DNA of 64,000 bases from Synaphobranchus kaupii (taxonomy: Eukaryota; Chordata; Actinopteri; Anguilliformes; Synaphobranchidae): contig CM056380.1 in the NCBI GenBank assembly GCA_029718625.1, positions 107,363,417 to 107,427,416 on the forward strand, in the 5' to 3' direction. The notes under the pieces were generated by a model. That model saw only the letters and a program-made list of their open reading frames with translations. It was not told where the DNA came from and did no database searches. Within the stretch, counting starts at the first letter, position 1. Each line of letters starts with the position of its first letter. The position numbers and the translations under genes were made by a program. Shown one piece after another: positions 10,261 to 24,290 of this stretch.

Positions 10261-10606
10261 TTCCAGCTGGGCCCGTCTGTGTGATACACTGCCTCAAAGC
10301 CTTTGTTTTTTCTGGAAAGGGCCGATAATGAGGGTAGATAGCGGGCTGTCCCAGGGACACAATGTGTCTTTGTGAGCGTCTGTGTAGGAAGCACTGTAAA
10401 AGGACACAGATCTTGGTCTCACGAGTCGGGCAGGGTTTTTTTTTTCTTCTCCTCTTTTTGGGAGGGGTAACAGGGGTTAGTTCATTGAGCGCTGAGAACA
10501 CAAATGTTAATTACTAGTCTGAGCCTGTCTCTCTTTGTTGACCTCTGGCAAGCCGCCATCTCTCTTTTATAGGAACTGGGATGCCGCAAGAGGTTCAGAG
10601 TGTATG

Positions 10607-10607
10607 A

Positions 10608-10639
<32 letters not shown>

Positions 10640-10730
10640 TTGTGTCTTTATATGTGTGTGTTGTGGTTTATATGTTTGTGCATTTGTATGTATGTATGTG
10701 TGTTGTGTATGTATGTTTGTGTTGTGGTGA
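10607..10730 (+). repeat. GT-rich microsatellite, left part of a large array
   Basis: It starts with a pure (TG) run at about 10613-10638 and becomes TGTATG/TTTGTG-type sequence. It appears to be the left part of the array at 10841-11830, separated from it by an inserted dispersed repeat. Confidence 0.85.
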
Positions 10731-10840
10731 ATCAAATCAATATTTATTTATATAGCGCATTTCACAACTAGTTGTCACAATACGCTTCACAGAAAGACCC
10801 AGCCTAAACCCTCACAAAAGTGGCAAGGAAAAACTCCCTG
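10731..10840 (+). repeat. Dispersed fish repeat (copy 1, internally shortened)
   Basis: Contains AATATTTATTTATATAGCGC at one end and GTGGCAAGGAAAAACTCCCT at the other, the signature of a widespread fish dispersed repeat. A second, longer copy is at 31965-32113. This copy lacks about 25 bp before the GTGGCAAGG motif and sits inside the GT-rich array. Confidence 0.8.
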
Positions 10841-11188
10841 TATATGTTTGTGTTGTGTATATATATAGTTGTGGTATATATGTTTGTGCGTGTGTGTGTG
10901 TACAAGTTTGTGTGTGTATATATATTTGTGTTGTGGCGTATAAGTTTGTGCGTGTGTGTGTATATATTTGTGTTGTGTATATGTTTGTGCATGTGTGTGT
11001 GTATATATTTGTGTTGTGTATATTTTTGTGCTTGTTTGTACTTTGTGTTGTTTATATGTTTGTGTTGTGCATGTGTATATGTTTGTGTTGTGCGTGTGTA
11101 TACGTTTGTGCGTGTGTGTGTATATATTTGTGTTGTGGTATATATGTTTGTGCGTGTGTGTGTGTGTGTGTGTATATATTTGTGTTGT

Positions 11189-11223
<35 letters not shown>

Positions 11224-11830
11224 CTTTGTGTTGTGTATATGTTTGTGTTGTGTGTGTGTGTATAAGTTTGTGCGTGTGTGTATATATTTGTGTTGTGGTA
11301 TATATGTCTGTGCATGTGTGTGTATAAGTTTGTGCGTGTGTGTATATATTTGTGTTGTGGTGTATAAGTTTGTGCATGTGTGTGTATATATGTGTGTTGT
11401 GCCATATAAGTTTGTGCCTGTGTGTGTATATACATATTTGTGTTGTGGTGTATAGGTTTGTGTGTGTGTGTGTGTGTGTGTGTGTATAAGTTTGTGTGTG
11501 TATATATAGTTGTGTTGTGGTATATATGTTTGTGCATGTGTGTGTGTGTATATATTTGTGTTGTGCCGTATACGTTTGTGCCTGTGTGTGTAAATACGTA
11601 TTTGTGTTGTGGTGTATAAGTTTGTGCATGTGTGTGTGTATATATTTGTGTTGTGCCATATAAGTTTGTGCCTGTGTGTGCATATACTTATTTGTGTTGT
11701 GGCGTATAAGTTTGTGCATGTGTATGTATATATTTGTGTTGTGGTATATATGTTTGTGCGTGTGTGTGTATATTTGTGTTGTGGCGTATATGTTTGTGCG
11801 TGTGTGTGTGTATATTTGTGTTGTGGTGTA
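10841..11830 (+). repeat. Large GT/TA-rich minisatellite
   Basis: About 1 kb of variable-length units built from GTGTGTGTATATATTTGTGT, TGTGGTATATATGTTTGTGC and similar pieces. It consists mostly of alternating purine-pyrimidine sequence. The 300-plus-codon open frames on both strands (Thr/His-rich on minus, Cys/Val-rich on plus) are by-products of the repeat. Confidence 0.95.
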
Positions 11831-14800
11831 TTCTCTGCCATTCCTAAAACATACAGATCCCTGTGTAAGCGTGTCCTCTGTCTCCCTCGGCTGTAAAGCT
11901 CAGACGGTCTTCCACACGTCTCTGTGGTCGGAAACGCCATCTTTTATTGGAGAATAATGTGCTGAGCCAGTTCTTCTTTCAAACAGAGGCAACGCCTCAG
12001 GCCTACAATAACATGATCTGCTGAAAAAGAAATGAAATCTGGAATCATAGGTAGCACTTTGCTTAATAGCCCTGATAGCATTTGATTTACTTCAGTGTTA
12101 CTTCACTCTTTAACTATGTTAACAACCATCCAATCTGCAGGAAGGTTAGACAATTGCAAGTTGACACTGTAGTGTTACAACTGTCTGTCATATTATTACC
12201 CTTTGACCTCCGGTGGCAAGTACAATAATATGCAACTGAATCAAAATGGTTCCTTCATCTAATTGGACCCTGTTTGCATTTGTACAAAATTATGAGTCTT
12301 ACAAAGACTTATTCTTCTTGCTCCATAATCAGAAACCATGATAAAAATGCTATGAAACAAAATCTGCAAGCTTTCTTACTAATAAGATTTATGTATACAT
12401 TTCCTTTATGACTGAAACTCTGATCTAAAGGTTTGGGATATGTAGACATTACTATTTCAATAACATTAATATTATGTTTCTATGTTTTCTTTTGGACACA
12501 GTAATTGTATCTTTAAAATTGTAGTATCTTGTTAAGTATATCTTTCTACAGTATGTTTCTAAAATATTAGCCTATATGTAAGAATCAAACTGAGCATAAA
12601 CAAACAATTTTAAGAAGTTTCGGTTTGGTGTGAATCACCTTTGGGGTTTAGAGGTTAAATGAAGAGAGCCCAGATATGTAAGCCTCGTGGTCGTTACGTC
12701 CAAACGAGGTTTGCGATAAATATGAATGATGTCTTCACAACAACATTCACAAGACCCTACAGCCACGTTTCACTCACTTAAAAATAAGGCATGGTAGGTC
12801 TGAATTAAATTACTGTTAAAATGAATCACAAATTACAAACTGTGCAGCCAGGGGATAGAGATTTGCTTCTTCTCAGGAATATACAAAAACATGTTAGTTA
12901 ATACGTTTCTTTATATATTAAATTCCAGCCTAAATCTAATCCAGTAAATGTGATCAATAATTAAGGGAAGGGGTGGACTTCAACAAGACTCTTCATGTAA
13001 ACAGACTTTGAAACAAGGTCTTGGGGGACCGAATCCACACAGGTCGTGTATGCTCAGATGAAGTACATTGTGTGATTCCCCTTCATGCGAGATTGCTCCC
13101 CAAGCAGAGAAATTGACATCGCCACCTTGTGGTTTGAATATGACATAGACAAGAGTTGTCTTTGCTGCGATGTCAAATCTAATTGTTGCAGCAGATGTGA
13201 AAGAATTCATCCTTAGGGTTATTCAAAAGTATATTCGGCTACCAATACATTATTAGAAAAATAATGGGATGTGGTGCTCGACCCTTGTTATTTTGATCCA
13301 CTATTCAAAATAAATAAATGGATGATAAAAAAATAGAAACGATGTGGTTAACGTTTCGTGGAAATGTTCTCTTTCACGTCAGTGATCAGAATCTCATTAA
13401 AGTGTCCACTCCGGATAAGACCAGAAATAGTTTGAACACATTTTATTACATTACAAATCAATAAATCAGATTAGGGAGGGAGAGTGTGGATATTATATAC
13501 AATAAGGCAGTACTGCATTTTTAACTAATGTGATTATATTAGGCTATCCTTTGTATAGTTTAAGAGCTGAACACGAATGAATGTGTGAAAATAATGTAAA
13601 AATTTAACAAAATGTTGGTTTTCAATGTGCATGATTCACGTTTGTGCTCTGAAATAATTCAGGTTGTAAAGCAGACAGATGTAATCTGTTTATTCAATTA
13701 TGTTGCCTCCAAAACGCAGATCACCTCCAACAGCTAAATTGCGCATTTCATCGGAGCTATGATTAATAGAAATAACAGTGAAAGGGATTAAATCAAACGT
13801 CCGTCGATATAACGGCTTAATCAACAGGCAGAGTTGCAGTAAAAGAAATGGATGCCAGCGCCTTGTCCCTGACACAGCCCGATCTCCGTCGCGGTGTCAA
13901 CGGAGCCAGCGCTACCCGCTCCTTGTGGTTTGATCGGCCACGCGTGATCCTGGCTCCAAGGGCCAATCCCAAAGACGGCTGGGCGCGAGCCAGCTAGGAT
14001 AAATGCTTCCGTGTATTTATTTTAAGGTTCTGGATCAGGGGAAATCAAAGGAAACGCGATTTCATATCTGTTGTAGACCTTCGTTCCCACGGGCGCGCTA
14101 AGCGCTCATAAAAGGCACTTGGGCCAGTCGCAGAGCAAGGAGGAACACTGGCGCATTAAATCACCCGCTCAGTGTGCTTGTTTATTGGCTTCGCCATTAG
14201 ACAAATTATTCTCAGTCAGTTGGGTTTGTAATTACACCGCTGGATGCACAAAAGAGCTGCACACCATCAGCCTTGATTCACTCAAAAACCAAGCACGGAA
14301 ACTCCGCTCCGTTTTCCTTAAAAGGGCTTCTCACCTTTGACGCAAGGTCAAGGGAAACCGACTGAAACTGCTTGAGATTTGTTGTTGTTAATTACCTTTG
14401 CGTCTTTCAAATTTAATCTAGTTGATTTGAGGGGGGCTTCATTTGGGCTTCACATGAAATACCAGGCCTGTTTTTTAAGAATCAAACAAACCCTCGACCC
14501 AGTGTGGCGAGTTTGCAAGTAGTGTATCCGACGTCTTGTGATGTAATTTAAATATGACTAACACGTGGCTGACCAATCATGACTAAGATTCTCTGCTTTG
14601 TCTATGATTGGCTGTCCTAAAAGGGTGCAAACCGAGAAGCTCGGTTGCAGTTGGTCCATTTACAAATAGTTTAATGTATTTATTTAATTTAAGAAATCAT
14701 TTTCTAGCATTTGGCTTCTGATTGGGTTTACCAAGACCCTGACGGCGATGGCGACGTTTGCGTGGAATGCAGACAGCTCGGCCATTGTCCGGGAGAAAGT

Positions 14801-16212
14801 ATCGTACGGTGGTGTTAGCATTACTCCAGAGGGGAATCTGATTATCGCGACATGGACCAGCTGGTATCCCTGATGTAATCAATATCACCCCACGAGTGGC
14901 CGTACATTAATCTGTCTCTGCAGCATCAGTGCTGCACGCGCTGAAAATTGCAAGGAAGCCAGAGAGCAAACTGTGGCACACCAGGGTAATTTCTGTTTAC
15001 TTAAATACTTGTAATTAGCTTTTGCAATTATTTGTCTGTTGTAAAGACAACAAGCGCGTCGGTTCTGCAGCCGCGGGGCAAGCCCATTGGCCGGAGAAAG
15101 AAGGGCGGTTAAAACATCCCAGACTGATGCGAGATATTCTCGTGCTGCAGTAAATATACTTTACCTCAGGCACGGTTTACATTCAAATATAAGGGCGAAC
15201 ATTTCATACTGCACAGGAAATTCAGCGTATTGATTCGCTTTAAGAGTTGAGTCCATTTGTAAGTAAATGTATTGATTGTTTATGCGTGTCTTTAAAAATG
15301 CATGAGGGGCCTGAAATCAAAAAGGCTAACATTTTATTTTTTATTTTTTAATATATGTTTTCTGTCATACTGGGGAAATAATGCATTTCTTTGCACAGAG
15401 TACATAAACTGCAAATTAAAATAGAAACACACACACAGATATATAAATTAGGAAAAACATCAGTACTCTAGGATTAATTGCAGCGCAATATCCTTATCAC
15501 CAGTACTTTATTAGTAGCACAAGTAGTATTGGAATTATTAATTATGTTAAGCTTATTACATTTAGTTATATCACATTATAAGGGCTTTGTAATTACTAAC
15601 AACAAGTTTCTGCATAGGAAGATGCTGAGTGTGTTAAAATGTAACCTGCTTAATTTCTGTATGCACAACTACTTAATTTAAGTTAATTTAGTAAACATCC
15701 AGTTGTAATTAATGTTTTATATGTAAATGTAAACTATGAAAGATGTACAAATACATGTGCTTAGAAAATAAATATTAAAAACTGATTTGGCAGCATGGCA
15801 GGACTGTACACCACAATCCCTGAATCATTGTTTCTGAATCATTTTTGTTATTTTAATGCGCATTTTAATTTTAGTGACATTATAAGGATAATTTAATAAC
15901 TCTGGAAACTCTGGAAGTATAAAAATATTGAAATGTTTTGGTGCACTGTTTTGGACTCAAAAATTGTACTCAAATTCTTGGTATGTGAAATGTGAAAACA
16001 TTGTTAATGCTAGTTGTGTAGAATAAACTCGTAGTGTAGCTCCAGAAACAGCTTTTTACAAACATAGAGAACAGCCTTGGTGACTTGGGGCACATTTATT
16101 ATTATTATTATTATTATTACTACTTCATATTGAATTAAGCACAGTTGCATAACAAACCCAAGGAATCTCACCCAGCCCCTACTGCCGTTTACTTTCTCTC
16201 CACAATGTAAAA
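11831..16212. other. Single-copy intergenic block with GC-rich core
   Basis: I see no supportable gene here. The part 13690-15260 stands out: it is less AT-rich, of even complexity and free of recognisable repeats, with homeobox-type cores (TAATTA/TTAATT) and CCAAT-like motifs. It is a reasonable candidate for conserved non-coding regulatory DNA. A short (ATT) microsatellite lies at about 16095-16120. Confidence 0.4.
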
Positions 16213-18730
16213 ATGACTGCCCTCTTTACTGACCACACAAATGCACTGAATGTTAAATAAACTGACTGCCCTCCTTACTTACCACACAAATGCACTGAAT
16301 GTTAAATAAACTGACTGCCCTCCTTACTTACCGCACAAATGCACTGAATGTTAAATAAACTGACTGCCCTCCTTACTTACCGCACTGAATGTTAAATAAA
16401 CTGACTGCCCTCCTTACTTACCACACAAATGCACTGAATGTTAAATAAACTGACTGCCCTCCTTACTTACCACACAAATGCACTGAATGTTAAATAAACT
16501 GACTGCCCTCTTTACTGACCACACAAATGCACTGAATGTTAAATAAACTGACTGCCCTCCTTACTTACCACACAAATGCACTGAATGTTAAATAAACTGA
16601 CTGCCCTCCTTACTTACCGCACAAATGCACTGAATGTTAAATAAACTGACTGCCCTCCTTACTTACCGCACTGAATGTTAAATAAACTGACTGCCCTCCT
16701 TACTTACCACACAAATGCACTGAATGTTAAATAAACTGACTGCCCTCCTTACTTACCACACAAATGCACTGAATGTTAAATAAACTGACTGCCCTCCTTA
16801 CTTACCACACAAATGCACTGAATGTTAAATAAACTGACTGCCCTCCTTACTTACTGCACAAATGCACTGAATGTAAAATAAACTGACTGCCATCCTTACT
16901 TACCTCACAAATGCACTGAATGTTAAATAAACTGACTGCCCTCCTTACTTACCGCACAAATGCACTGAATGTTAAATAAACTGACTGCCCTCCTTACTTA
17001 CCGCACTGAATGTTAAATAAACTGACTGCCCTCCTTACTTGCCACACAAATGCACTGAATGTTAAATAAACTGACTGCCCTCCTTACTTACCACACAAAT
17101 GCACTGAATGTTAAATAAACTGACTGCCCTCCTTACTTACCGCACAAATGCACTGAATGTTTAATAAACTGACTGCCCTCCTTACTTACCGCCCTGAATG
17201 TTAAATAAACTGACTGCCCTCCTTACTTAACACACAAATGCACTGAATGTTAAATAAACTGACTGCCCTCCTTACTTACTACACAAATGCACTGAATGTT
17301 AACTAAACTGACTGCTCTCCTTACTTACCACACAAATGCACTGAATGTTAAATAAACTGACTGCCCTCCTTATTTACCGCACAAATGCACTGAATGTTAA
17401 ATAAACTGACTGCCCTCCTTACTTACCGCACAAATGCACTGAATGTTAGATAAACTGACAGCCCTCCTTAGTTACCGCACTGAATGTTAAATAAACTGAC
17501 TGCCCTCCTTACTTACCACACAAATGCACTGAATGTTAAACAAACTGTCTGCCCTCCTTACTTACCACACAAATGCACTGAATTTTAAATAAACTGACTG
17601 CCCTCCTTACTTACCGCACAAATGCACTGAATGTTAAATAAACTGACTGCCCTCCTTACTTACCGCACTGAATGTTAAATAAACTGACTGCCCTCCTTAC
17701 TTACCACACACATGCACTGAATGTTAAATAAACTGACTGCCCTCCTTACTTGCCACACAAATGCACTGAATGTTAAATAAACTGACTGCCCTCCTTACTT
17801 ACCACACAAATGCACTGAATGTTAAATAAACTGACTGCCCTCCTTACTTAGCGCACAAATGCACTGAATGTTTAATAAACTGACTGCCCTCCTTACTTAC
17901 CGCCCTGAATGTTAAATAAACTGACTGCCCTCCTTACTTAACACACAAATGCACTGAATGTTAAATAAACTGACTGCCCTCCTTACTTACTACACAAATG
18001 CACTGAATGTTAACTAAACTGACTGCTCTCCTTACTTACCACACAAATGCACTGAATGTTAAATAAACTGACTGCCCTCCTTATTTACCGCACAAATGCA
18101 CTGAATGTTAAATAAACTGACTGCCCTCCTTACTTACCGCACAAATGCACTGAATGTTAGATAAACTGACAGCCCTCCTTAGTTACCGCACTGAATGTTA
18201 AATAAACTGACTGCCCTCCTTACTTACCACACAAATGCACTGAATGTTAAACAAACTGTCTGCCCTCCTTACTTACCACACAAATGCACTGAATTTTAAA
18301 TAAACTGACTGCCCTCCTTACTTACCACACAAATGCACTGAATGTTAAATAAACTGACTGCCCTGCTTACTTACCGCACAAATGCACTGAATGTTAAATA
18401 AACTGACTGCCCTCCTTACTTACCACACAAATGCACTGAATGTTAAATAAACTGACTGCCCTCCTTACTTACCACATAAATGCACTGAATGTTAAACAAA
18501 CTGTCTGCCCTCCTTACTTACCACACAAATGCACTGAATTTTAAATAAACTGACTGCCCTCCTTACCACACAAATGCACAATGTTAAATAAACTGACTGC
18601 CCTCCTTACCACACAAATGCACTGAATGTTAAATAATCTGACTGCCCTTCTTACTTACCACACAAATGCACTGAATGTTAAATAAACTGACTGCCCTCCT
18701 TACTTACCACACAAATGCAGTGAATTTTAA
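16213..18730 (+). repeat. 49-bp satellite array with 711-bp higher-order duplication
   Basis: About fifty copies of a 49-bp unit, CTGACTGCCCTCCTTACTTA then CCGCACAAATGCACTGAATG then TTAAATAAA. A 41-bp variant lacking AAATGCAC recurs at intervals. Marker variants recur exactly 711 bp apart: TTGCCACAC at 17040 and 17751, and GTTAACTAAACTG at 17299 and 18010. So a block of about fourteen to fifteen units was duplicated as a whole. The unit holds AATAAA on plus and GGTAAGTAAGG (splice-donor-like) on minus. Confidence 0.97.
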
Positions 18731-20489
18731 AAAGCTGCACATTTTGTTTTTAAACCCAATTTTTTTCCCCACCAAAAGTGGGGTTTGAATATGATCAATT
18801 TTAAGTTGAGGCTGTTTTGCAAAACACTGTTTTATATTTAGCTTAAGTTGCTGTATGACACACCAATTTGGCTTGAAGCAGTCAAATTTATAAGAGCCAA
18901 TAGGATCCAAATGCCTGCAATATCCACATCCCAGCATGCATTGCCAGAGAATGGCTGACTCATTAAACTGAAATATTTAGTTAATGCATTTAACATCATC
19001 TTATTTAAAACCAAGAGAGGTTTTGTACACATGTCATATTACCAGGCCATTAACACATCAAATAAAATTTTTAAAAACAGTTTTTAGGTCATTAAATTTA
19101 ATTTCCATATTTCCAAAGAGGCATTTATCGAGGATACAATATTAAAATATAGTTTTTTTTCTCTTTGTATAAAGATAAGTGAAGTGGCAACTATTACTAT
19201 ATTTCTTTGAATTCAGTTTGCAATGTAAATAAATATATATGTGGAGTGTACGGATCACGGCCCCAGAAATAGAGGAAACCTCATTGGAATTTCTGATTTA
19301 AAAAGAAATTTGCGCTCGATGATACGGCCATTTTAAACACTCCAGTGAAGCACCTGAAATTAATATTCATCTGTCATAAATACATAGTTCAGTACATAGA
19401 TACAGTTTACTTTGCATTCTGTTCTGACAGGAAAATACTTTATGGGCGTGTCAAACCCCCAAATACGATGAGAGCAGTTTTCCAAAGCACTCTATACTTG
19501 GTATTTCAAAATTCCATACTTTTTATGTAAGCATTAAAAACAAAGATTTCTAGATTTAAAAAATAAGCAACCAGAATAACACCACAATACAAAGTGAGCA
19601 ATCAGGAAAACGTGGACACAAAATTTCAATATATTCAAGTGTGTGAAAGGACACAGCACCAGCAGAACTTGCTCTGTGTCAGCCTTAAATCCTACATCCT
19701 CCTAAAGACCCAGCATTCATTTGGTCAATCTCAAGACCCATATATTATACTATACTGAAACCTACACTATAAGGGACATAGACTAAAAATTAAATGCAAA
19801 AATATTTTCACTGCAACATGTTTTGTCATCCAAGACACTTGCATTATGTCAAAAGAAATTTAATACTGTTGGGTCTCTGTAGGATATATTGGTGGCAATT
19901 TAGTAGGCACCAGATAAAGGGCTTTTTTAAACACTTTAATTAAATTTTGTATTCTTCCGCCTGTCAAGTCAATCTGATTTTCAAGAGCAAACCATTTAGA
20001 ATGAAGCCAAAGATTTTAGATATTTGCATTATGTGTAATTATATAATTAGAGGTTGACTGATTATTATGTTACGTATGAGTTGTAAATTATATGCAAGCG
20101 ATTGCAGTAAACGGGCAGGTCTGATTCATCAAACCTTGGTGGTAAGGCTCCATACTGTACTTCCATTTATTATTATGGTTTCAATATACAGTAGCATAGT
20201 TTCTCGAATCAGAAACAATTAATTAATTTGCCTTTTTGTTTGCTGATCAGTCCGGGTGATTGTCAAATATTTTATTTTTCTTTAGCTCTATCCCAAATCC
20301 CCCCCCCCTCTGAAAATAACCACAGTCAAGGGACAGTTTCCTGTTAAAAATATTACATACTGTGTACAGTATGTTTCATAGCATCATTAGATATATAATA
20401 TGAAACAGTGCGGCTGAGAGCTCTGAGTTCACCCAAAAATACCGTGACGCAGAATGTTTAAAAAAAAAAGTGAGCTTGTGTGTCATATG
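18731..20489. other. AT-rich intergenic sequence
   Basis: No gene, RNA or element could be supported. The short open frames here have no recognisable similarity. Confidence 0.5.
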
Positions 20490-20658
20490 CTCTAGGTCAG
20501 GGATGGGAAACTCCAGGCCTCGCGGTGTGTGTTTTTACTGCCACCAGTTACCCTGGCTCAATCAGCTAATTAGTCATATACACCAACACCAATTCACTCG
20601 TAAATTAGGCCACAATAAAACACTACAATACACATGCATACAGGCACAAGAGCTGCTG

Positions 20659-22266
<1,608 letters not shown>

Positions 22267-22462
22267 TAGCTAAAAATATCAGATCATGTAAATGATTGGG
22301 CTAATTAAACACTTGGTTGTGGCAGCAAAAACCTGCGCGGGGCGGAGTTGAACTTGCATACACACCGGCCCGCAAGGCCTGGAGCTGCCCATCCCTGCTC
22401 TAGGTGATAGTGTCATTATGTACAAACGCCACAGAGGCTGGCTGGCTAGCTCTTTATTTGTC

Positions 22463-22556
22463 CACAGCAAAAATGCTGGTGTAAATTTAACACCCTAAGG
22501 TGTTTATATGAGTCCACGGAGTAGGGTGTTAAATGTATCCCACCATTTTTGCTGTG
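22463..22556. mobile_element. Small foldback element (about 94 bp)
   Basis: Imperfect inverted repeat: CACAGCAAAAATGCTGGTGT with TTTAACACCCT on the left, AGGGTGTTAAA with CCACCATTTTTGCTGTG on the right, around a spacer of about 25 bp. It looks like a minimal MITE; the family is not identified. Confidence 0.7.
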
Positions 22557-22638
22557 TATAGAATGTGATTCCAGATGATTATGTGGAGAAAGACAAAATG
22601 CATGACAAACGCCAACGAGTAGCTCCAAACGAGCCAAT

Positions 22639-22756
22639 GGCGCCGCGGTGGTGCAGCGGTCTAAGGCGCAGGTTCTCTGTTTGCGTGGTTGTGCCCCGAG
22701 GGTCGGGGGTTCGATCCCCGGTCCTGCCAGATCCGAGCATGGCCGGTGCCTTGAGG
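22639..22756 (+). mobile_element. tRNA-derived SINE head
   Basis: A RNA polymerase III promoter is visible: box A TGGTGCAGCGGTCTAAGGCG and box B GGGTTCGATCCC about 45 bp downstream, within a tRNA-Leu-like outline ending CCTGCCAG. It is not an intact tRNA: the anticodon arm is not well formed. The body after about 22730 is short and ends near a TA-rich stretch. Confidence 0.75.
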
Positions 22757-23950
22757 GATATACCATAATATTGATATAACATTGATATCATGGGAAAGCA
22801 CTAGACTTGTTCTCTCAGCATAATTGGGTGAGGAGAAGGTGTCTGTTTCTAACAATGCAGCCCTATTATAGGATCACAGGATACGTGTGGGGAACAGTGT
22901 ATTTGGGCTCTCCAAGTGCTTTATAAACTGTCCTTAGTGTGTGTGTGGGGGGTGGGGGGGAATTGGGTCAGAGAAAGTTCAAGGTCTATGAATATGTGAA
23001 ATATTAAATCTGCATGCTGAATATGTACAGCTTATCCAGTCGCAAAGCTCCAACATTAAATTCTGCAAATATTTCCAAAGGCTTGGAAAAGATTCCGTGA
23101 CGAAAAAAACAAAAACTGTCCTTGGAGAAGTGACTTTCCACTCCTCCTGAACGGAGCTTCGTGCCGTAACGCCATCACGGGATTGACAGGAATATGCCAA
23201 TATCTGATAGGCTGAATGGCCAGTCAGCGGCGTCCAGCGCTCTCAAATAGGACGAGCCCATTGAGAGACGACACACAGGGTCTCTCCTCTGGAGCTGGAG
23301 ACCAAGCTCCTTCAGCATGGCTGCTGTTACACGTGTGCAACAAATAGACTACAGTCATGCAGTCATGGTCCATCTATGTATGTAATATAAACCTCTGGTT
23401 TATGTTATGTAGCCTAACCCTAACCCCCCCCCAAGAGAGGAATATGATTTCCAGCATTTGAAGAGGACAGGGTGACTTGTTTTGACAGCATATTATGACT
23501 TGTGGTCTTGCAAAAGCGTCTCTCTTTCTTGGACCAACGTATTGCCTGATTTATTTATTTATTTATTTGGGAAAAACCATGTGACCTGTGGGCCTGGGGG
23601 CACTCGCGTCTGTAGATCCATGTGACCCTCTGGCTTCTGGCCCCGTAAAGCTTTCCCTCGCTGGTAAGATCAGACGGCACTTCTGAGAAATCTTTTTTTT
23701 CGACGGCAGACAAACACGGCACCACGCCGCCTTCAAACAAGATAGTCTCCCAAGATACTTCCAGGTTTCAGATTGAATGCAGGTTTGCCTCTATTCCTCA
23801 ATTTGGAGTCCCCCAGTCAATTATAAGCTGTCCCATCACTGTAAACTCCTGTATAAATTGGGCACGCCATGCTCTTTCCAGAAGGTTTGCGGTGTGCAGC
23901 AAGCTTCTGTTTTCACTCTGCAGTCCGCAAAGTCGAGCTGTGCTTCCATT
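22757..23950. other. Intergenic sequence
   Basis: No gene could be supported. There are short low-complexity runs (G-rich at 22940-22960, ATTT repeats at 23548-23570). Confidence 0.45.
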
Positions 23951-24290
23951 GTCCACTTCCTGTGTTGTTGTCGCCCACTTCCTGTGCTGCCGTGTGTCGC
24001 TTCCTGTATCTGTAGTAAAAAGAGAGAAGGACAGCAACTCGGTAAATAAAACAAAAGACCGAGTTGCTGTCCTTCTCTCTTTTTACTATATATACTCTAC
24101 TAAGGATTCAGCACCGGCAAAACGGAACTAGACAAAGTTGAGCACGTTTTAACAATTTCTCGCTTCCTGTATCACCATTGCCCACTTCGTGTGCTGCTCT
24201 TGCCTACTTCCTGTGCTGGTATCACCAACTTCCTGAGCTGCTGTTTCACAATTCCTGTGGCGCCATATCCCGCTTCCTGTGTATTGAGGG
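23950..24290 (+). repeat. Degenerate CTTCCTGTG-type repeat interrupted by a hairpin
   Basis: CACTTCCTGTGCTGC-like units recur irregularly about every 22-28 bp in 23950-24010 and again in 24165-24285. The two parts are separated by about 150 bp that begins with the perfect hairpin at 24013-24088. The TTCCTG core is an ETS-factor-like motif, but no function is implied. Confidence 0.65.
24013..24088. other. Perfect 31-bp inverted repeat with 14-nt loop
   Basis: Positions 24013-24043 (TAGTAAAAAGAGAGAAGGAC then AGCAACTCGGT) are exactly complementary to 24058-24088. The loop (24044-24057) is A-rich. No target duplication or element body was recognised. Confidence 0.9.

Noticed and set aside
10787..11940. 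Open frames of 200-378 codons on both strands
   Set aside because: Products of the GT/TA-rich array (Thr/His or Cys/Val repeats), overlapping in several frames.
16213..18730. CRISPR-like regular repeats
   Set aside because: Units are contiguous without unique spacers, and the genome is a vertebrate; it is a satellite. The same applies to the 28-bp and 48-bp arrays.
22639..22729. Functional tRNA-Leu gene
   Set aside because: Box A and box B are good but the anticodon arm does not form properly and a SINE-like body follows.
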